Of a stretch of 64,000 nucleotides of DNA, positions 34,566 through 43,393 are shown piece after piece. The stretch spans positions 310,001 to 374,000 of the forward strand of contig NZ_AP017372.2 of NCBI RefSeq assembly GCF_002356555.2, given 5' to 3'. The notes below the pieces were generated by a model. That model was not told the origin of the DNA. It searched no databases and was given only the letters and a program-made list of their open reading frames with translations. This DNA comes from Halorhodospira halochloris (GTDB taxonomy: Bacteria; Pseudomonadota; Gammaproteobacteria; Nitrococcales; Halorhodospiraceae). The stretch's first letter is position 1. Each line of letters starts with the position of its first letter. The translations under genes and the position numbers were made by a program.

Positions 34566-36205
34566 CCTGTAGCCCTGATTCTCTCGTACAAATCAACGTA
34601 GGCATCAGCTGACCGATCCCATGAGTAATCGGCGCTCATGCCGCGAGCCTGTATCTTTTGCCAAGCCTCTTGATCCTGCCAATAGCTGAGGGCGCGTTCC
34701 ACGGTCGCGGCTAATGAGCCGGCATCGGCTGCCGCCGTGCAAAAGCCGTTGCCACCGGCGTGCGCATCTACATCGAGCACCGTATCAGCAAGTCCGCCGG
34801 TGGGGTTGACCAGCGGGGGAGTGCCGTAGCGCAGCGAGTAGAGCTGGTTGAGACCGCAGGGTTCGAAGCGAGAAGGCATTAGAAAGATATCACTCCCGGC
34901 CTCGATGCGGTGTGCCTGTCCCTCATCGTAACCGATGGATACGCCGACCCGACCAGGATGGGCTTGAGCTGCCTGGAGCAATGCTCGCTCCAGGGTGTTA
35001 TCGCCAGAGCCGAGAATGGCCAGGCGAGCGCCGCTGGCTAACAGCCGGGGCAATGCGCCGAGGATCAAATCGATCCCCTTTTGTTCAACCAAGCGGCCGA
35101 TAAAGCCGAGCAGGGGGGATTGGGGGTCATCGTCAAGGCCGATTTCTACCGCGATGGCCTGACGGTTTTTGGCCTTGGCTTGAGGGTCAGGGGCAGAGTA
35201 GTTGGCGGCTAGATGCGGGTCGGTAGCCGGATCCCACGTTGTGGTGTCAACGCCATTGATAATGCCGTGCAGATCACTGCTGCGCGAGCGCAGCAGGCCG
35301 TCGAGTCCCCAGCCGAATGCCGGGGTTTGAATCTCGCGGGCGTAGGTTGGGCTGACTGTGGTGATTGCATCACTGAGGGTTAGCGCGCCCTTGATAAAGG
35401 CCAACTCGCCGTAGAACTCCAGCCGTTCGGGGTTCCACATTGCAGCGGGCAACTCGAGCTGAGCAAATACGTCAGCCGAGAAAATGCCGCGGTAGGCCAG
35501 GTTGTGGATGCTAAAGACCGTCCGTGGGCGCTCTTGGTGGCTCTCGCTATAGTCCTGCAAAAATACCGGGGCTAGTGCGCTTTGCCAGTCGTTGGCGTGG
35601 AGGATATCGGCCTGCCAATCGAGCACCTCCCCGGCGGCGATGGCCGCCGCTACCCGCGACAACCAGTAGAAGCGCAAGTGGTTATCCGGCCACGGCTCCC
35701 CGCTGGCGGTGGCATATGGCGATCCAACCCGCTCGAAAAGCTCGGGATCGTCGAGCAGCCATACAGACACCTCGCTGCCCGGGAGCCGGCCTTCAATGAT
35801 CTTTTGCTTGTGGTACCGGTTGGAGGATTGTGCCTGTCCCTTTGAGGGTGCCGGGGATTGTGCCTGTCCCTTTGAGGGGGTCGGTGCCTGTCCCTTTGGT
35901 TGTGCCTGTCCCCCTCCCGGTGCCTGTCCCTCTGATTGGGAGATTTGTGCCTGTCCCTCTGATTGTGCCTGTCCCTTTGTGGAGGATGTCTGTGCCTGTC
36001 CCTTTACACTCCCGGCGCCACTGCCGAGGGAGAGGTACTTGATCGGCCCTTCAAGGCGTTCGCGGGCGCTGGGGTAAGCTGGCATCAGAAGACGCACGTC
36101 GTGGCCGCGGTCGGCTAGCGCACAGGTGAGTCCGTAAGCGACGTCGCCCAGACCGCCGGTTTTAGCCAGTGGCCAGGCTTCTGCGGTGACAAAGAGAATT
36201 TTCAA
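34550..36205 (-). CDS. glgA: Glycogen synthase with a 60-residue repeat insert
   Basis: 551 aa GT5 enzyme that adds glucose from ADP-glucose to glycogen. N-terminal FVTAEAWPLAKTGGLGDVAYGL (ADP-glucose KTGGL motif), GFIGRLVEQKG, and PSRFEPCGLNQLYSLRYGT are diagnostic. Residues about 65-128, a loop in the N-terminal half, are a low-complexity insert of GQAQ/GQAP peptides encoded by eight 11-mers. A ninth exact 11-mer lies in conserved sequence at residue 429 (YDEGQAHRIEAGSD). It follows glgB by 3 bases. Confidence 0.96.
   Translation of the reverse strand: MKILFVTAEAWPLAKTGGLGDVAYGLTCALADRGHDVRLLMPAYPSARERLEGPIKYLSLGSGAGSVKGQAQTSSTKGQAQSEGQAQISQSEGQAPGGGQAQPKGQAPTPSKGQAQSPAPSKGQAQSSNRYHKQKIIEGRLPGSEVSVWLLDDPELFERVGSPYATASGEPWPDNHLRFYWLSRVAAAIAAGEVLDWQADILHANDWQSALAPVFLQDYSESHQERPRTVFSIHNLAYRGIFSADVFAQLELPAAMWNPERLEFYGELAFIKGALTLSDAITTVSPTYAREIQTPAFGWGLDGLLRSRSSDLHGIINGVDTTTWDPATDPHLAANYSAPDPQAKAKNRQAIAVEIGLDDDPQSPLLGFIGRLVEQKGIDLILGALPRLLASGARLAILGSGDNTLERALLQAAQAHPGRVGVSIGYDEGQAHRIEAGSDIFLMPSRFEPCGLNQLYSLRYGTPPLVNPTGGLADTVLDVDAHAGGNGFCTAAADAGSLAATVERALSYWQDQEAWQKIQARGMSADYSWDRSADAYVDLYERIRATGWQRR
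34912..34922 (-). repeat. Single 11-mer in a conserved part of glgA
   Basis: Exact GGGACAGGCAC in the sense strand, encoding G-Q-A-H where family members usually have other residues (for example A-x-A/S-H). It is in the same codon phase as the eight copies upstream (918 bases from the one at 35830). Confidence 0.9.
35830..36002 (-). repeat. Eight 11-mers in glgA
   Basis: Exact copies start at 35830, 35860, 35884, 35902, 35920, 35947, 35965 and 35992; spacings 30, 24, 18, 18, 27, 18 and 27. All are sense oriented, all in one codon phase (GQAQ or GQAP). Confidence 0.98.
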
Positions 36206-36208
36206 GGC

Positions 36209-38365
36209 CTAGTCTCCCGTCCCCAGTGCTCCGTCATCATGGCTACTGCTTACCAGCACCACGGCTGCCAGAGGTGGCAAGGTCAGAGAGACAGAGTAGG
36301 GCTGACCGCTCCACGGGATCTCTTCAGCCATAACTCCGCCACCGTTGCCGAGGTTGGAGCCGCCGTAGCAGGCGGCGTCACTGTTTAATCGCTCTTGCCA
36401 AAAGCCCGGCTGAGGGACGCCAAGGCGGTATCCGAAGCGCGGAACCGGGGTGAAGTTGAGCGCGACTAGGGAGTAGTCATGGTGTTTTTCTTTGTGCCTG
36501 TCCCCTTCCTCACTGTGCCTGTCCCTCTCCAATCCATCTAAATCTCTGTGCCTGTCCCCCTGCAAATCCCCCTGATCATTGTGCCTGTCCCTTTGATCTC
36601 TGTGCCTGTCCCCCTCGCTTCGGGCATAACGGTAGTAGCTGAGGACGGACTGGTCGCTGTCGTGGCAATCGGCCCAGGCGAAGCCGCGGTGGTCGAAGTC
36701 GTAGTGGTGGAGGGCTGGGCAGCTGGAGTAGAGGGCGTTGAGGTCGGCGATCAGCTGTTGGATGCCGCGGTGGTATTCGGAGCATAGTTCGTGCCAGTCG
36801 AGGCCTCGGGTCTCTGACCACTCGTGGCGTTGGGCGAACTCGCAGCCCATGAAGAGCAGCTTCTTGCCGGGGTAGGTGAACTGGTAGGCGTAGAGGAGGC
36901 GAAGGTTGGCGAAGGCCTGCCAGTCGTCGCCGGGCATGCGTTGGAGGAGGCTGCCCTTGCCGTGCACTACCTCGTCGTGGCTAAACGGCAGGACGAAGTT
37001 CTCGGTGAAGGCGTAGAGCATGCCGAAGGTTAGCTGATCGTGGTGATAGCGCCGGTGGACCGGATCCTCGCGCATGTAGGTCAGGGTGTCGTGCATCCAG
37101 CCCATGTTCCACTTCATGGTAAAACCTAGGCCGCCGAGATAGGTCGGGCGGGTAACCTGCGGCCATGAGGTCGACTCCTCGGCTAGTACACAGGTGCCGG
37201 GTTGTTCGCCGTGGGTGACGCTATTCATCTCGCGTAGAAACGAAATCGCCTCAAGATTCTCATTGCCGCCGTAGATGTTCGGGATCCAGTCGCCGTCCTC
37301 GCGCGAATAATCGAGATAGAGCATGGAGGCGACGGCATCGACCCGGAGCCCGTCGAGGTGGAAGGTCTCTAGCCAGTAGAGGGCGCTGGCGAGCAGGAAC
37401 GAGCGCACCTCATTACGCCCGAAGTTGAAGATCAGCGTTCCCCAGTCGCGATGCTCACCCTGGCGCGGGTCGGCATGCTCATACAGCTGCGTGCCATCAA
37501 ACCGGGCCAGGGCCCATTCGTCGCGCGGGAAATGGGCCGGCACCCAATCGAGGATAACGCCGATGCCGTTACAGTGGCAGTGATCGACGAAATAGCGAAA
37601 GTCATCAGGCGAGCCGAAACGGCTGGTAGGCGCAAAATAGCCGGTCGTCTGATACCCCCACGAACCGTCAAAGGGGTGCTCGGTGATCGGCAGCAGCTCG
37701 ATGTGGGTAAAACCGAGGGCGCGGACGTGGTCGACTAGGCGGTGGGCGAGGGTGCGGTAGTCGAGGAACTGACCGTGTTCATCGAGTTGCCACGAACCTA
37801 GGTGAACCTCGTAGATAGACATTGGCTGGTGCTGCCAAAAATCCGGGTGCCGGCGGCGGTGCTCCATCCACTCCGCATCCTGCCAGCGATAGTTATCAGG
37901 CGGCTCGACAATGGCAGCCGTATTCGGGCGCAGCTCGAAACGCCGCCCGTAAGGATCGGTCTTGGTTAAGACCTCTCCGCTATCGCGATTGCGGATGGCG
38001 AACTTATACAGCGCCCCGGGTTCGACAGCCGGGATAAAAATTTCCCAGATCCCGGCCTCAGGGCGCACCTGCATCGGATGGCGAGCGGCGTCCCAGTCAT
38101 TGAAATCGCCGATCACACTGACCCGATCAGCATTCGGAGCCCACACCGCAAAGCGCACCCCGCGGCTGCCCTGGTGCTCAACCTGGTGGGCACCGAGAAA
38201 ATTCTGGGTATGCCAGTGACGCCCCTCGCTAAAGAGGTGCAGATCGAAATCGGCGAGCGTCGGGGCCTGCTCATCGCTGGAGCTAGGGGCAACAGCGCCG
38301 GGTGACGAAGGTGTTGTTGAGCGCGGCGAAGAGGTCGGTTTACTCACGGCGTTATCCAAATCCAA
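36209..38365 (-). CDS. glgB: 1,4-alpha-glucan branching enzyme with repeat insert
   Basis: 718 aa GH13 enzyme making alpha-1,6 branches. The N-terminal CBM48 domain ([23 protein letters not shown]) and catalytic sites [15 protein letters not shown] (nucleophile Asp), VLAEEST (acid Glu) and [13 protein letters not shown] are all present. In the C-terminal beta domain, between [11 protein letters not shown] and [14 protein letters not shown], lies a charged insert (residues about 580-630) of DRH-containing peptides encoded by five 11-mers. Probably first gene of the leftward glycogen operon, divergent from glgC. Confidence 0.96.
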   Translation of the reverse strand: MDLDNAVSKPTSSPRSTTPSSPGAVAPSSSDEQAPTLADFDLHLFSEGRHWHTQNFLGAHQVEHQGSRGVRFAVWAPNADRVSVIGDFNDWDAARHPMQVRPEAGIWEIFIPAVEPGALYKFAIRNRDSGEVLTKTDPYGRRFELRPNTAAIVEPPDNYRWQDAEWMEHRRRHPDFWQHQPMSIYEVHLGSWQLDEHGQFLDYRTLAHRLVDHVRALGFTHIELLPITEHPFDGSWGYQTTGYFAPTSRFGSPDDFRYFVDHCHCNGIGVILDWVPAHFPRDEWALARFDGTQLYEHADPRQGEHRDWGTLIFNFGRNEVRSFLLASALYWLETFHLDGLRVDAVASMLYLDYSREDGDWIPNIYGGNENLEAISFLREMNSVTHGEQPGTCVLAEESTSWPQVTRPTYLGGLGFTMKWNMGWMHDTLTYMREDPVHRRYHHDQLTFGMLYAFTENFVLPFSHDEVVHGKGSLLQRMPGDDWQAFANLRLLYAYQFTYPGKKLLFMGCEFAQRHEWSETRGLDWHELCSEYHRGIQQLIADLNALYSSCPALHHYDFDHRGFAWADCHDSDQSVLSYYRYARSEGDRHRDQRDRHNDQGDLQGDRHRDLDGLERDRHSEEGDRHKEKHHDYSLVALNFTPVPRFGYRLGVPQPGFWQERLNSDAACYGGSNLGNGGGVMAEEIPWSGQPYSVSLTLPPLAAVVLVSSSHDDGALGTGD
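36494..36612 (-). repeat. Five 11-mers in glgB
   Basis: Exact copies start at 36494, 36515, 36548, 36581 and 36602 (spacings 21, 33, 33, 21). All are sense oriented and read in the third codon phase as (R/G)-D-R-H. Confidence 0.98.
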
Positions 38366-38458
38366 AAGGCTGTAACAAAAGTTGTGTTCCTAAACTACTA
38401 ACATGGTAATAGAATTAACTGAAAGATACACACCAGTCCCCACAAGGAGTCTCCGGCC

Positions 38459-39724
38459 ATGCAAGAGAACGCCTCGCCGCGCTACGTTAGCCGCCTGACG
38501 CGGAACACCTTAGCCCTGATTCTCGCCGGTGGTCGCGGGACTCGCCTCAAACATCTCACCCAATGGCGCGCCAAACCGGCGGTGCCATTTGGCGGCAAGT
38601 TTCGCATAATCGACTTTCCGCTCTCCAACTGCGTTAACTCCGGGATTCGTCGCATCGGAGTGCTGACACAATATAAGGCCCACTCGCTGATTCGCCACAT
38701 TCGCCAGGGCTGGAGCTCGCTGCGCGCCGATTTCAGCGAGTTCGTCGAACTTTTACCGGCCCAGCAGCGTATCGAGACCTCTTGGTATTTGGGCACCGCC
38801 GATGCCGTCTACCAGAGCCTGGACATCGTGCGCATGCACAACCCGGAGCTAGTGCTGATCCTCGCCGGTGACCACGTCTATAAGATGGACTACGGTCCGC
38901 TGCTCGCCTACCACGTCGAGAAGGGCGCCGATGTCACCGTCGGCTGCATCGAGGTGCCACTGGACGAGGCCAGCGCCTTCGGGTTGATGAACATCAACGA
39001 AGATAATCAGGTGGTGCGTTTCGAAGAGAAGCCGGCCGACCCCACCCCGATGCCCGGCTCGCAGACCCACTCCCTGGCCTCAATGGGCATCTACGTCTTC
39101 AATCGCGAGTTCATGTTCAAGGCGCTGGGAGTGGATGCGCGCACCAGCTCCGAGCACGACTTTGGTAAAGACATCATCCCCTCGCTCATCGACAAGGCCC
39201 AGGTCTACGCCTATCCTTTCCGTGACCCGGCTACCGGTGATCAGTCATACTGGCGCGATGTCGGAACAGTGGACGCCTTCTGGCGGGCCAACCTGGAGCT
39301 CGTCGAAGTCACCCCGGAGCTCAACCTCTGCGACCGCGAGTGGCCTATCTGGACGTTCCAAGAGCAGTTGCCGCCGGCCAAATTCGTCTTCGACGAGGAT
39401 CAACGCCGCGGCATGGTCGTCGACTCCATGGTCTCGGGTGGCTGTATCGTCGCCGGGGCCTACCTGCGCCGCTCAGTGCTCTTCTCCTCAGTGGTGGTTG
39501 ATGAGCGGACCAAGGTGCAGGATTCGGTGATCCTCCCTGAGGCGCGCATCGAGCCGGGCTGTCGTATCAGCAACGCGGTTATCGACAAGCACTGCCGCAT
39601 CGAGGCCGGCACCGTTATTGGTGAGGATCCGGAGGAGGATGCCCGGCGTTTCCATGTTACTGATTCTGGGGTGGTTCTGGTTACCCCAGATATGCTTGGT
39701 CAGGAGATCCATGTTGTCTATTGA
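38459..39724 (+). CDS. glgC: Glucose-1-phosphate adenylyltransferase
   Basis: 421 aa; makes ADP-glucose, the committed step of glycogen synthesis. [17 protein letters not shown] with [20 protein letters not shown] is the nucleotide site; GDHVYKMDY and [14 protein letters not shown] follow, with a left-handed beta-helix at the C-terminus. AAGGAG precedes the ATG. First gene of glgC-GH57-malQ; its 3' end overlaps the next gene by 14 bases. Confidence 0.97.
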   Translation: MQENASPRYVSRLTRNTLALILAGGRGTRLKHLTQWRAKPAVPFGGKFRIIDFPLSNCVNSGIRRIGVLTQYKAHSLIRHIRQGWSSLRADFSEFVELLPAQQRIETSWYLGTADAVYQSLDIVRMHNPELVLILAGDHVYKMDYGPLLAYHVEKGADVTVGCIEVPLDEASAFGLMNINEDNQVVRFEEKPADPTPMPGSQTHSLASMGIYVFNREFMFKALGVDARTSSEHDFGKDIIPSLIDKAQVYAYPFRDPATGDQSYWRDVGTVDAFWRANLELVEVTPELNLCDREWPIWTFQEQLPPAKFVFDEDQRRGMVVDSMVSGGCIVAGAYLRRSVLFSSVVVDERTKVQDSVILPEARIEPGCRISNAVIDKHCRIEAGTVIGEDPEEDARRFHVTDSGVVLVTPDMLGQEIHVVY

Positions 39725-41477
39725 AAAATCATCGACCACCGGGCCGTCCCCGGACAAGGTACGGGTTGTACTGTGCTGGCACATGCACCAGCCGAGCTAC
39801 GTCAATCCGGCTAGCGGCGATTACGAATTGCCGTGGACGTACCTTCACGGCATTAAAGACTATACCGACATGGCCGCACACCTTGAGGCCAATCCCCAGG
39901 CTCGCGCCGTGGTCAACTTCTCGCCGATCCTGATTGAACAGATTGAGGACTACGCCGAGCAGATCAAGGGTTTCCTGGCGAGCGGCGAGCGCTTGCGGGA
40001 TCCGCTGCTGAACGCGCTCGCGCAGCCGGTGATTTCCGCCGACCCTGAGCATCGGCGCAGCATCCTCGAGCAGTGCCGGCGCATTAACCGCCCGCGACTA
40101 GTCGACCCCTATCCGCAGTATCGGCAGCTGATGGAGTTTGCCGATTTGCTCGACCAGCAGCCGACTATGCTGCGCTATCTCGATGAGAGCTTCCACGAAG
40201 ATCTGGTCACTTGGTACCACCTGGCCTGGCTGGGAGAGACGGTGCGCGGCAGTGAGCCGCTGGCCAAGCGGCTGATCGAAAAGGGGCATGGATACTCGGT
40301 CCACGAGCGGCGCGAGCTCCTGGCCCTGATTGGCGAGCAGCTCTCGGGACTCTTGCCGCGCTATCGTAAGCTGGCTGAGCAGGGGCGGGTTGAGCTGTCG
40401 ATGACCCCCTACGGCCACCCCATCTTGCCGCTGCTCCAGGACCTCCAATCAGCCCTAGAGGCGTGGCCGGATGCGCCGATGCCGGAACAGGTTACGGCCT
40501 ATCCTGGGGGCGAGGAGCGGGCCCGCTGGCACCTCGAGCACGGGCGGGAGGTCTTCGAACGCGCCTTTGGCCAGGCGCCGCACGGGTGCTGGCCGTCGGA
40601 AGGGGCGTTGAGCGAGCCGACCGTGCGGTTGCTGAGTGAGTGCGGCTTCAAGTGGGCGGCTAGCGGCAGCGGGGTGCTGGAAAATAGCCTCAATGGCAAT
40701 GGCGTCGAGGAGCAGCAGCGTAATGGCCACTGGCACCGCGCCTACATCTTCCAGGGCGAGGCTAGCGGGGCTGGCGAGAACAGCGTCGAGCCGACGCGGT
40801 GCTTTTTCCGCGACGACGGGCTATCCGATGCTATCGGCTTCGTCTACTCCGACTGGCACGGGGATGACGCCGTCGCCAATCTCGTCGTCAAGCTCGAGGA
40901 AATCGCTGTTGCTAGCAAAGATCCCGGCAATACGGTGATCAGTATAATCATGGATGGCGAGAACGCCTGGGAGCACTACCCGGCGAACGGCTACTACTTC
41001 CTCTCCGGTCTTTACGAAAAGTTGAGCGAACATCCCCGGCTCCACTTGACCACCTTCGCTGAGGCGATTGAGCAGGTAGAGCCGATCGCCCTGGACAGGC
41101 TGGTCGCTGGCAGCTGGGTCTACGGCACCCTCTCGACCTGGATCGGTGAGGTCGACAAGAACCGCGCTTGGGAGCTGCTCGTCGCCGCCAAGCAGGCCTA
41201 CGACAGCCAAATCGATAAACTCGAGGGTCCCGCCCGGGATCGCGCCGAGCGGCAGCTGGCAATCTGCGAAAGCTCGGACTGGTTCTGGTGGTTCGGTGAC
41301 TACAACCCGCCCGACGTGGTGCGCGACTTCGACCACCTCTTTCGCATCCAACTCGCCGCGCTCTACCAGTGTCTCGGCTTAGAGCCGCCCCAAGAGCTCG
41401 ATCACCGCTTCACCCACATCGGCACCGGTAGCCCGCAGATGGGCGGGGTCATGCGTCAAGGTCGTCTCGAATCATGA
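39711..41477 (+). CDS. GH57 glycoside hydrolase (alpha-amylase/glucanotransferase type)
   Basis: 588 aa. VVLCWHMHQPSYVNP, GCWPSEGALSEPTVRLL, GFKWAASGSGVLEN and MDGENAWEHYPANGYYFLSGLY are the GH57 conserved regions. The start at 39711 inside the end of glgC is chosen because the family begins just before RVVLCWHMHQP and GGAGATCC lies right upstream; longer readings run into glgC. Probably an alpha-glucan amylase or transferase acting with glgP and malQ. Stop overlaps malQ (ATGA). Confidence 0.9.
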   Translation: MLSIEKSSTTGPSPDKVRVVLCWHMHQPSYVNPASGDYELPWTYLHGIKDYTDMAAHLEANPQARAVVNFSPILIEQIEDYAEQIKGFLASGERLRDPLLNALAQPVISADPEHRRSILEQCRRINRPRLVDPYPQYRQLMEFADLLDQQPTMLRYLDESFHEDLVTWYHLAWLGETVRGSEPLAKRLIEKGHGYSVHERRELLALIGEQLSGLLPRYRKLAEQGRVELSMTPYGHPILPLLQDLQSALEAWPDAPMPEQVTAYPGGEERARWHLEHGREVFERAFGQAPHGCWPSEGALSEPTVRLLSECGFKWAASGSGVLENSLNGNGVEEQQRNGHWHRAYIFQGEASGAGENSVEPTRCFFRDDGLSDAIGFVYSDWHGDDAVANLVVKLEEIAVASKDPGNTVISIIMDGENAWEHYPANGYYFLSGLYEKLSEHPRLHLTTFAEAIEQVEPIALDRLVAGSWVYGTLSTWIGEVDKNRAWELLVAAKQAYDSQIDKLEGPARDRAERQLAICESSDWFWWFGDYNPPDVVRDFDHLFRIQLAALYQCLGLEPPQELDHRFTHIGTGSPQMGGVMRQGRLES

Positions 41478-43033
41478 GTGGGCGTGGCCTAACAGAGCAA
41501 CGACGGGCTGGCGTACTTGCACACTTGAGCTCCTTGCCGGGTGGGCCGGGCAACGGCGACCTAGGCGCACACTCGCGCTACTTCGTAGATTGGCTAGCCA
41601 ATTGCGGCTTCAGCGTCTGGCAGATGCTACCGCTGGGACCGACCCACGAAGACCTCTGCCCCTACCAGTGCCTGTCCGTCCATGCCGCCGACCCGGGCTT
41701 CATCGACCTGCAACAACTCGTCGAAGCCGGCTACCTCAGCGCCGAGCAAGCCATACCGCCGACCGACCTCAGCCGCAGCGAACTCCTCAACTGGCGCTAC
41801 CAACGCCTGCGCGACGCCAGAGCCGGCTTCGTCGCCCGCCACGGCCAGAACGGAAAGGGACAGGCACAGGGAGAAGAGGGACAGGCACCGCCACCACCAC
41901 CGCCACCAGAAACAAACTCCGAGCTACGCGAGCTCCGGCAGTTTCGTGCCTGTCACTCTCACTGGTTGGAGGATTACGCCTTGTACATGGCGCTGCGCCG
42001 GGAGAACGAGTTCAGGCCCTGGTGGGAGTGGCCGCAGCCGTTGCGTGATCGGCAGCCGCAGGCGTTGGAGGAGGCGCGCGAGCGCCTGGGGGAGGAGTTA
42101 AATCAGGTCGTATTCGAGCAATTCATCTTTTTCCGCCAGTGGGCAGCGCTACGCGCCTATGCGGCAGAAAAGGGAGTGCTGCTATTCGGCGACATGCCGA
42201 TCTTCGTCGCCCACGATAGCGCCGAGGTATGGGCGCAGCGCGAGTACTTCGACCTTGGCGCAGATGGCCAACCGCTGAGTGTTGCCGGCGTGCCGCCCGA
42301 CTACTTCGCCGCCGATGGCCAGCGCTGGGGCAACCCCCACTACAACTGGCAGCGGATGGCAGAAGACGGCTTCAAGTGGTGGCTGCAGCGCCTGGAGACC
42401 CAGCTCGAACTATTCGACTTCGTGCGCCTCGACCACTTCCGCGGCCTAGCCGCCTACTGGTCAATCCCGGTTGAGGCAGAGACCGCCCGCGATGGCCACT
42501 GGGAACCGGCCCCAGGCCACGACCTACTTAGCGCAGTGGCCCAGCGCTTTGGCCAGATCCCGCTGGTTGCCGAGGACCTGGGCATCATCACCGACGATGT
42601 CGTGGCCCTGCGCGAGCAATTTGCCCTGCCGGGAATGAAAGTCCTGCAGTTCGCCTTCGACAGCGACTCGGCAAACCCCTACCTGCCGCACAACCACACA
42701 GCAGATAGCGTGGTCTACACCGGCACCCACGATAACGACACAACCATGGGCTGGTACGCCGATCTGGAGCCGTGGGTCACCGAGCGCATGCACTCATACC
42801 TCGGCCACCCCAACGAGCCGATGCCGTGGCCACTAGTGCGCGCCTCACTGGCCTCAGTTTCCGGCCTGGCCATCCTGCCGCTGCAAGACCTGCTCGCCCT
42901 GGGATCGGATCACCGCATGAACATCCCCGGCGTGGCCGAAGGCAACTGGCGTTGGCGCTTCGAGTGGGAGTGGTTACCGGATGACCTCAGCGGTTGGCTC
43001 TGGGAACTAAATTATCTTTATGGCCGCGTTTGA
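41474..43033 (+). CDS. malQ: 4-alpha-glucanotransferase (amylomaltase)
   Basis: 519 aa GH77 enzyme. RRAGVLAHLSSLPGGPGNGDLG, FGDMPIFVAHDSAEVWA, FDFVRLDHFRGLAAYWSIP (nucleophile Asp), LVAEDLGIITDDV and GTHDNDTTMGW are present. A roughly 25-residue insert KGQAQGEEGQAPPPPPPP (residues about 127-150) precedes FRACHSHWLEDYALYMALR; it carries two 11-mers. Start overlaps the GH57 gene by four bases; 3' end faces glgP. Confidence 0.96.
   Translation: MSGRGLTEQRRAGVLAHLSSLPGGPGNGDLGAHSRYFVDWLANCGFSVWQMLPLGPTHEDLCPYQCLSVHAADPGFIDLQQLVEAGYLSAEQAIPPTDLSRSELLNWRYQRLRDARAGFVARHGQNGKGQAQGEEGQAPPPPPPPETNSELRELRQFRACHSHWLEDYALYMALRRENEFRPWWEWPQPLRDRQPQALEEARERLGEELNQVVFEQFIFFRQWAALRAYAAEKGVLLFGDMPIFVAHDSAEVWAQREYFDLGADGQPLSVAGVPPDYFAADGQRWGNPHYNWQRMAEDGFKWWLQRLETQLELFDFVRLDHFRGLAAYWSIPVEAETARDGHWEPAPGHDLLSAVAQRFGQIPLVAEDLGIITDDVVALREQFALPGMKVLQFAFDSDSANPYLPHNHTADSVVYTGTHDNDTTMGWYADLEPWVTERMHSYLGHPNEPMPWPLVRASLASVSGLAILPLQDLLALGSDHRMNIPGVAEGNWRWRFEWEWLPDDLSGWLWELNYLYGRV
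41857..41888 (+). repeat. Two 11-mers in malQ
   Basis: Exact copies at 41857 and 41878, 21 bases apart, sense oriented, read as GQAQ/GQAP. A degenerate copy in opposite orientation (GTGCCTGTCAC) lies at 41946. Confidence 0.97.
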
Positions 43034-43136
43034 GTTGATGTGGCTTAAATCTTGGTTGATTCGCCCAGGATGCCAGTTTGATATGTCGCTAACTTGCAAC
43101 AGGCAACAGGCGCCTAGAACAGCTCCCCATTGGGAG
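43034..43136. other. Short gap between malQ and P5
   Basis: No gene or promoter recognised. Confidence 0.4.
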
Positions 43137-43334
43137 CCTCAATAAATTCTCCCCGGAGCCATATCCCCCTGGCCATATCCCCGGAGCCATTATCTGCCCC
43201 GGCGTGGAGGCTTCATGGCGCCAGGGATGGCGCCATGAAGCCTCCATGAAGCCTCCAGGGATGGATTCACGGCGTCCTCCACACCGGGGCAGATAATGGC
43301 TCCGGGGATATGGCCAGGGGGGATTTTTCAGAGG
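43137..43334. repeat. Long palindrome family, copy P5 (longest, centre inverted)
   Basis: About 198 bases between convergent malQ and glgP. Arms CCCCGGAGCCAT..CCCGGAGCCATTATCTGCCCC and their complement; the centre is in the opposite orientation to P1-P3 and P6 and has a duplicated CATGAAGCCTC segment. The position suits a shared terminator. Confidence 0.85.
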
Positions 43335-43393
43335 CAACCCCCGGGCGCCGCGCACTCCCAAGATAAAGCAGCTGCTTGAAAATGCCGGGCGTC

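Noticed and set aside
35830-36612. 11-mers as classical CsrA sites
   Set aside because: They contain GGA, but the flanks do not fit the ACA-GGA-G/U consensus and no loop context is evident.
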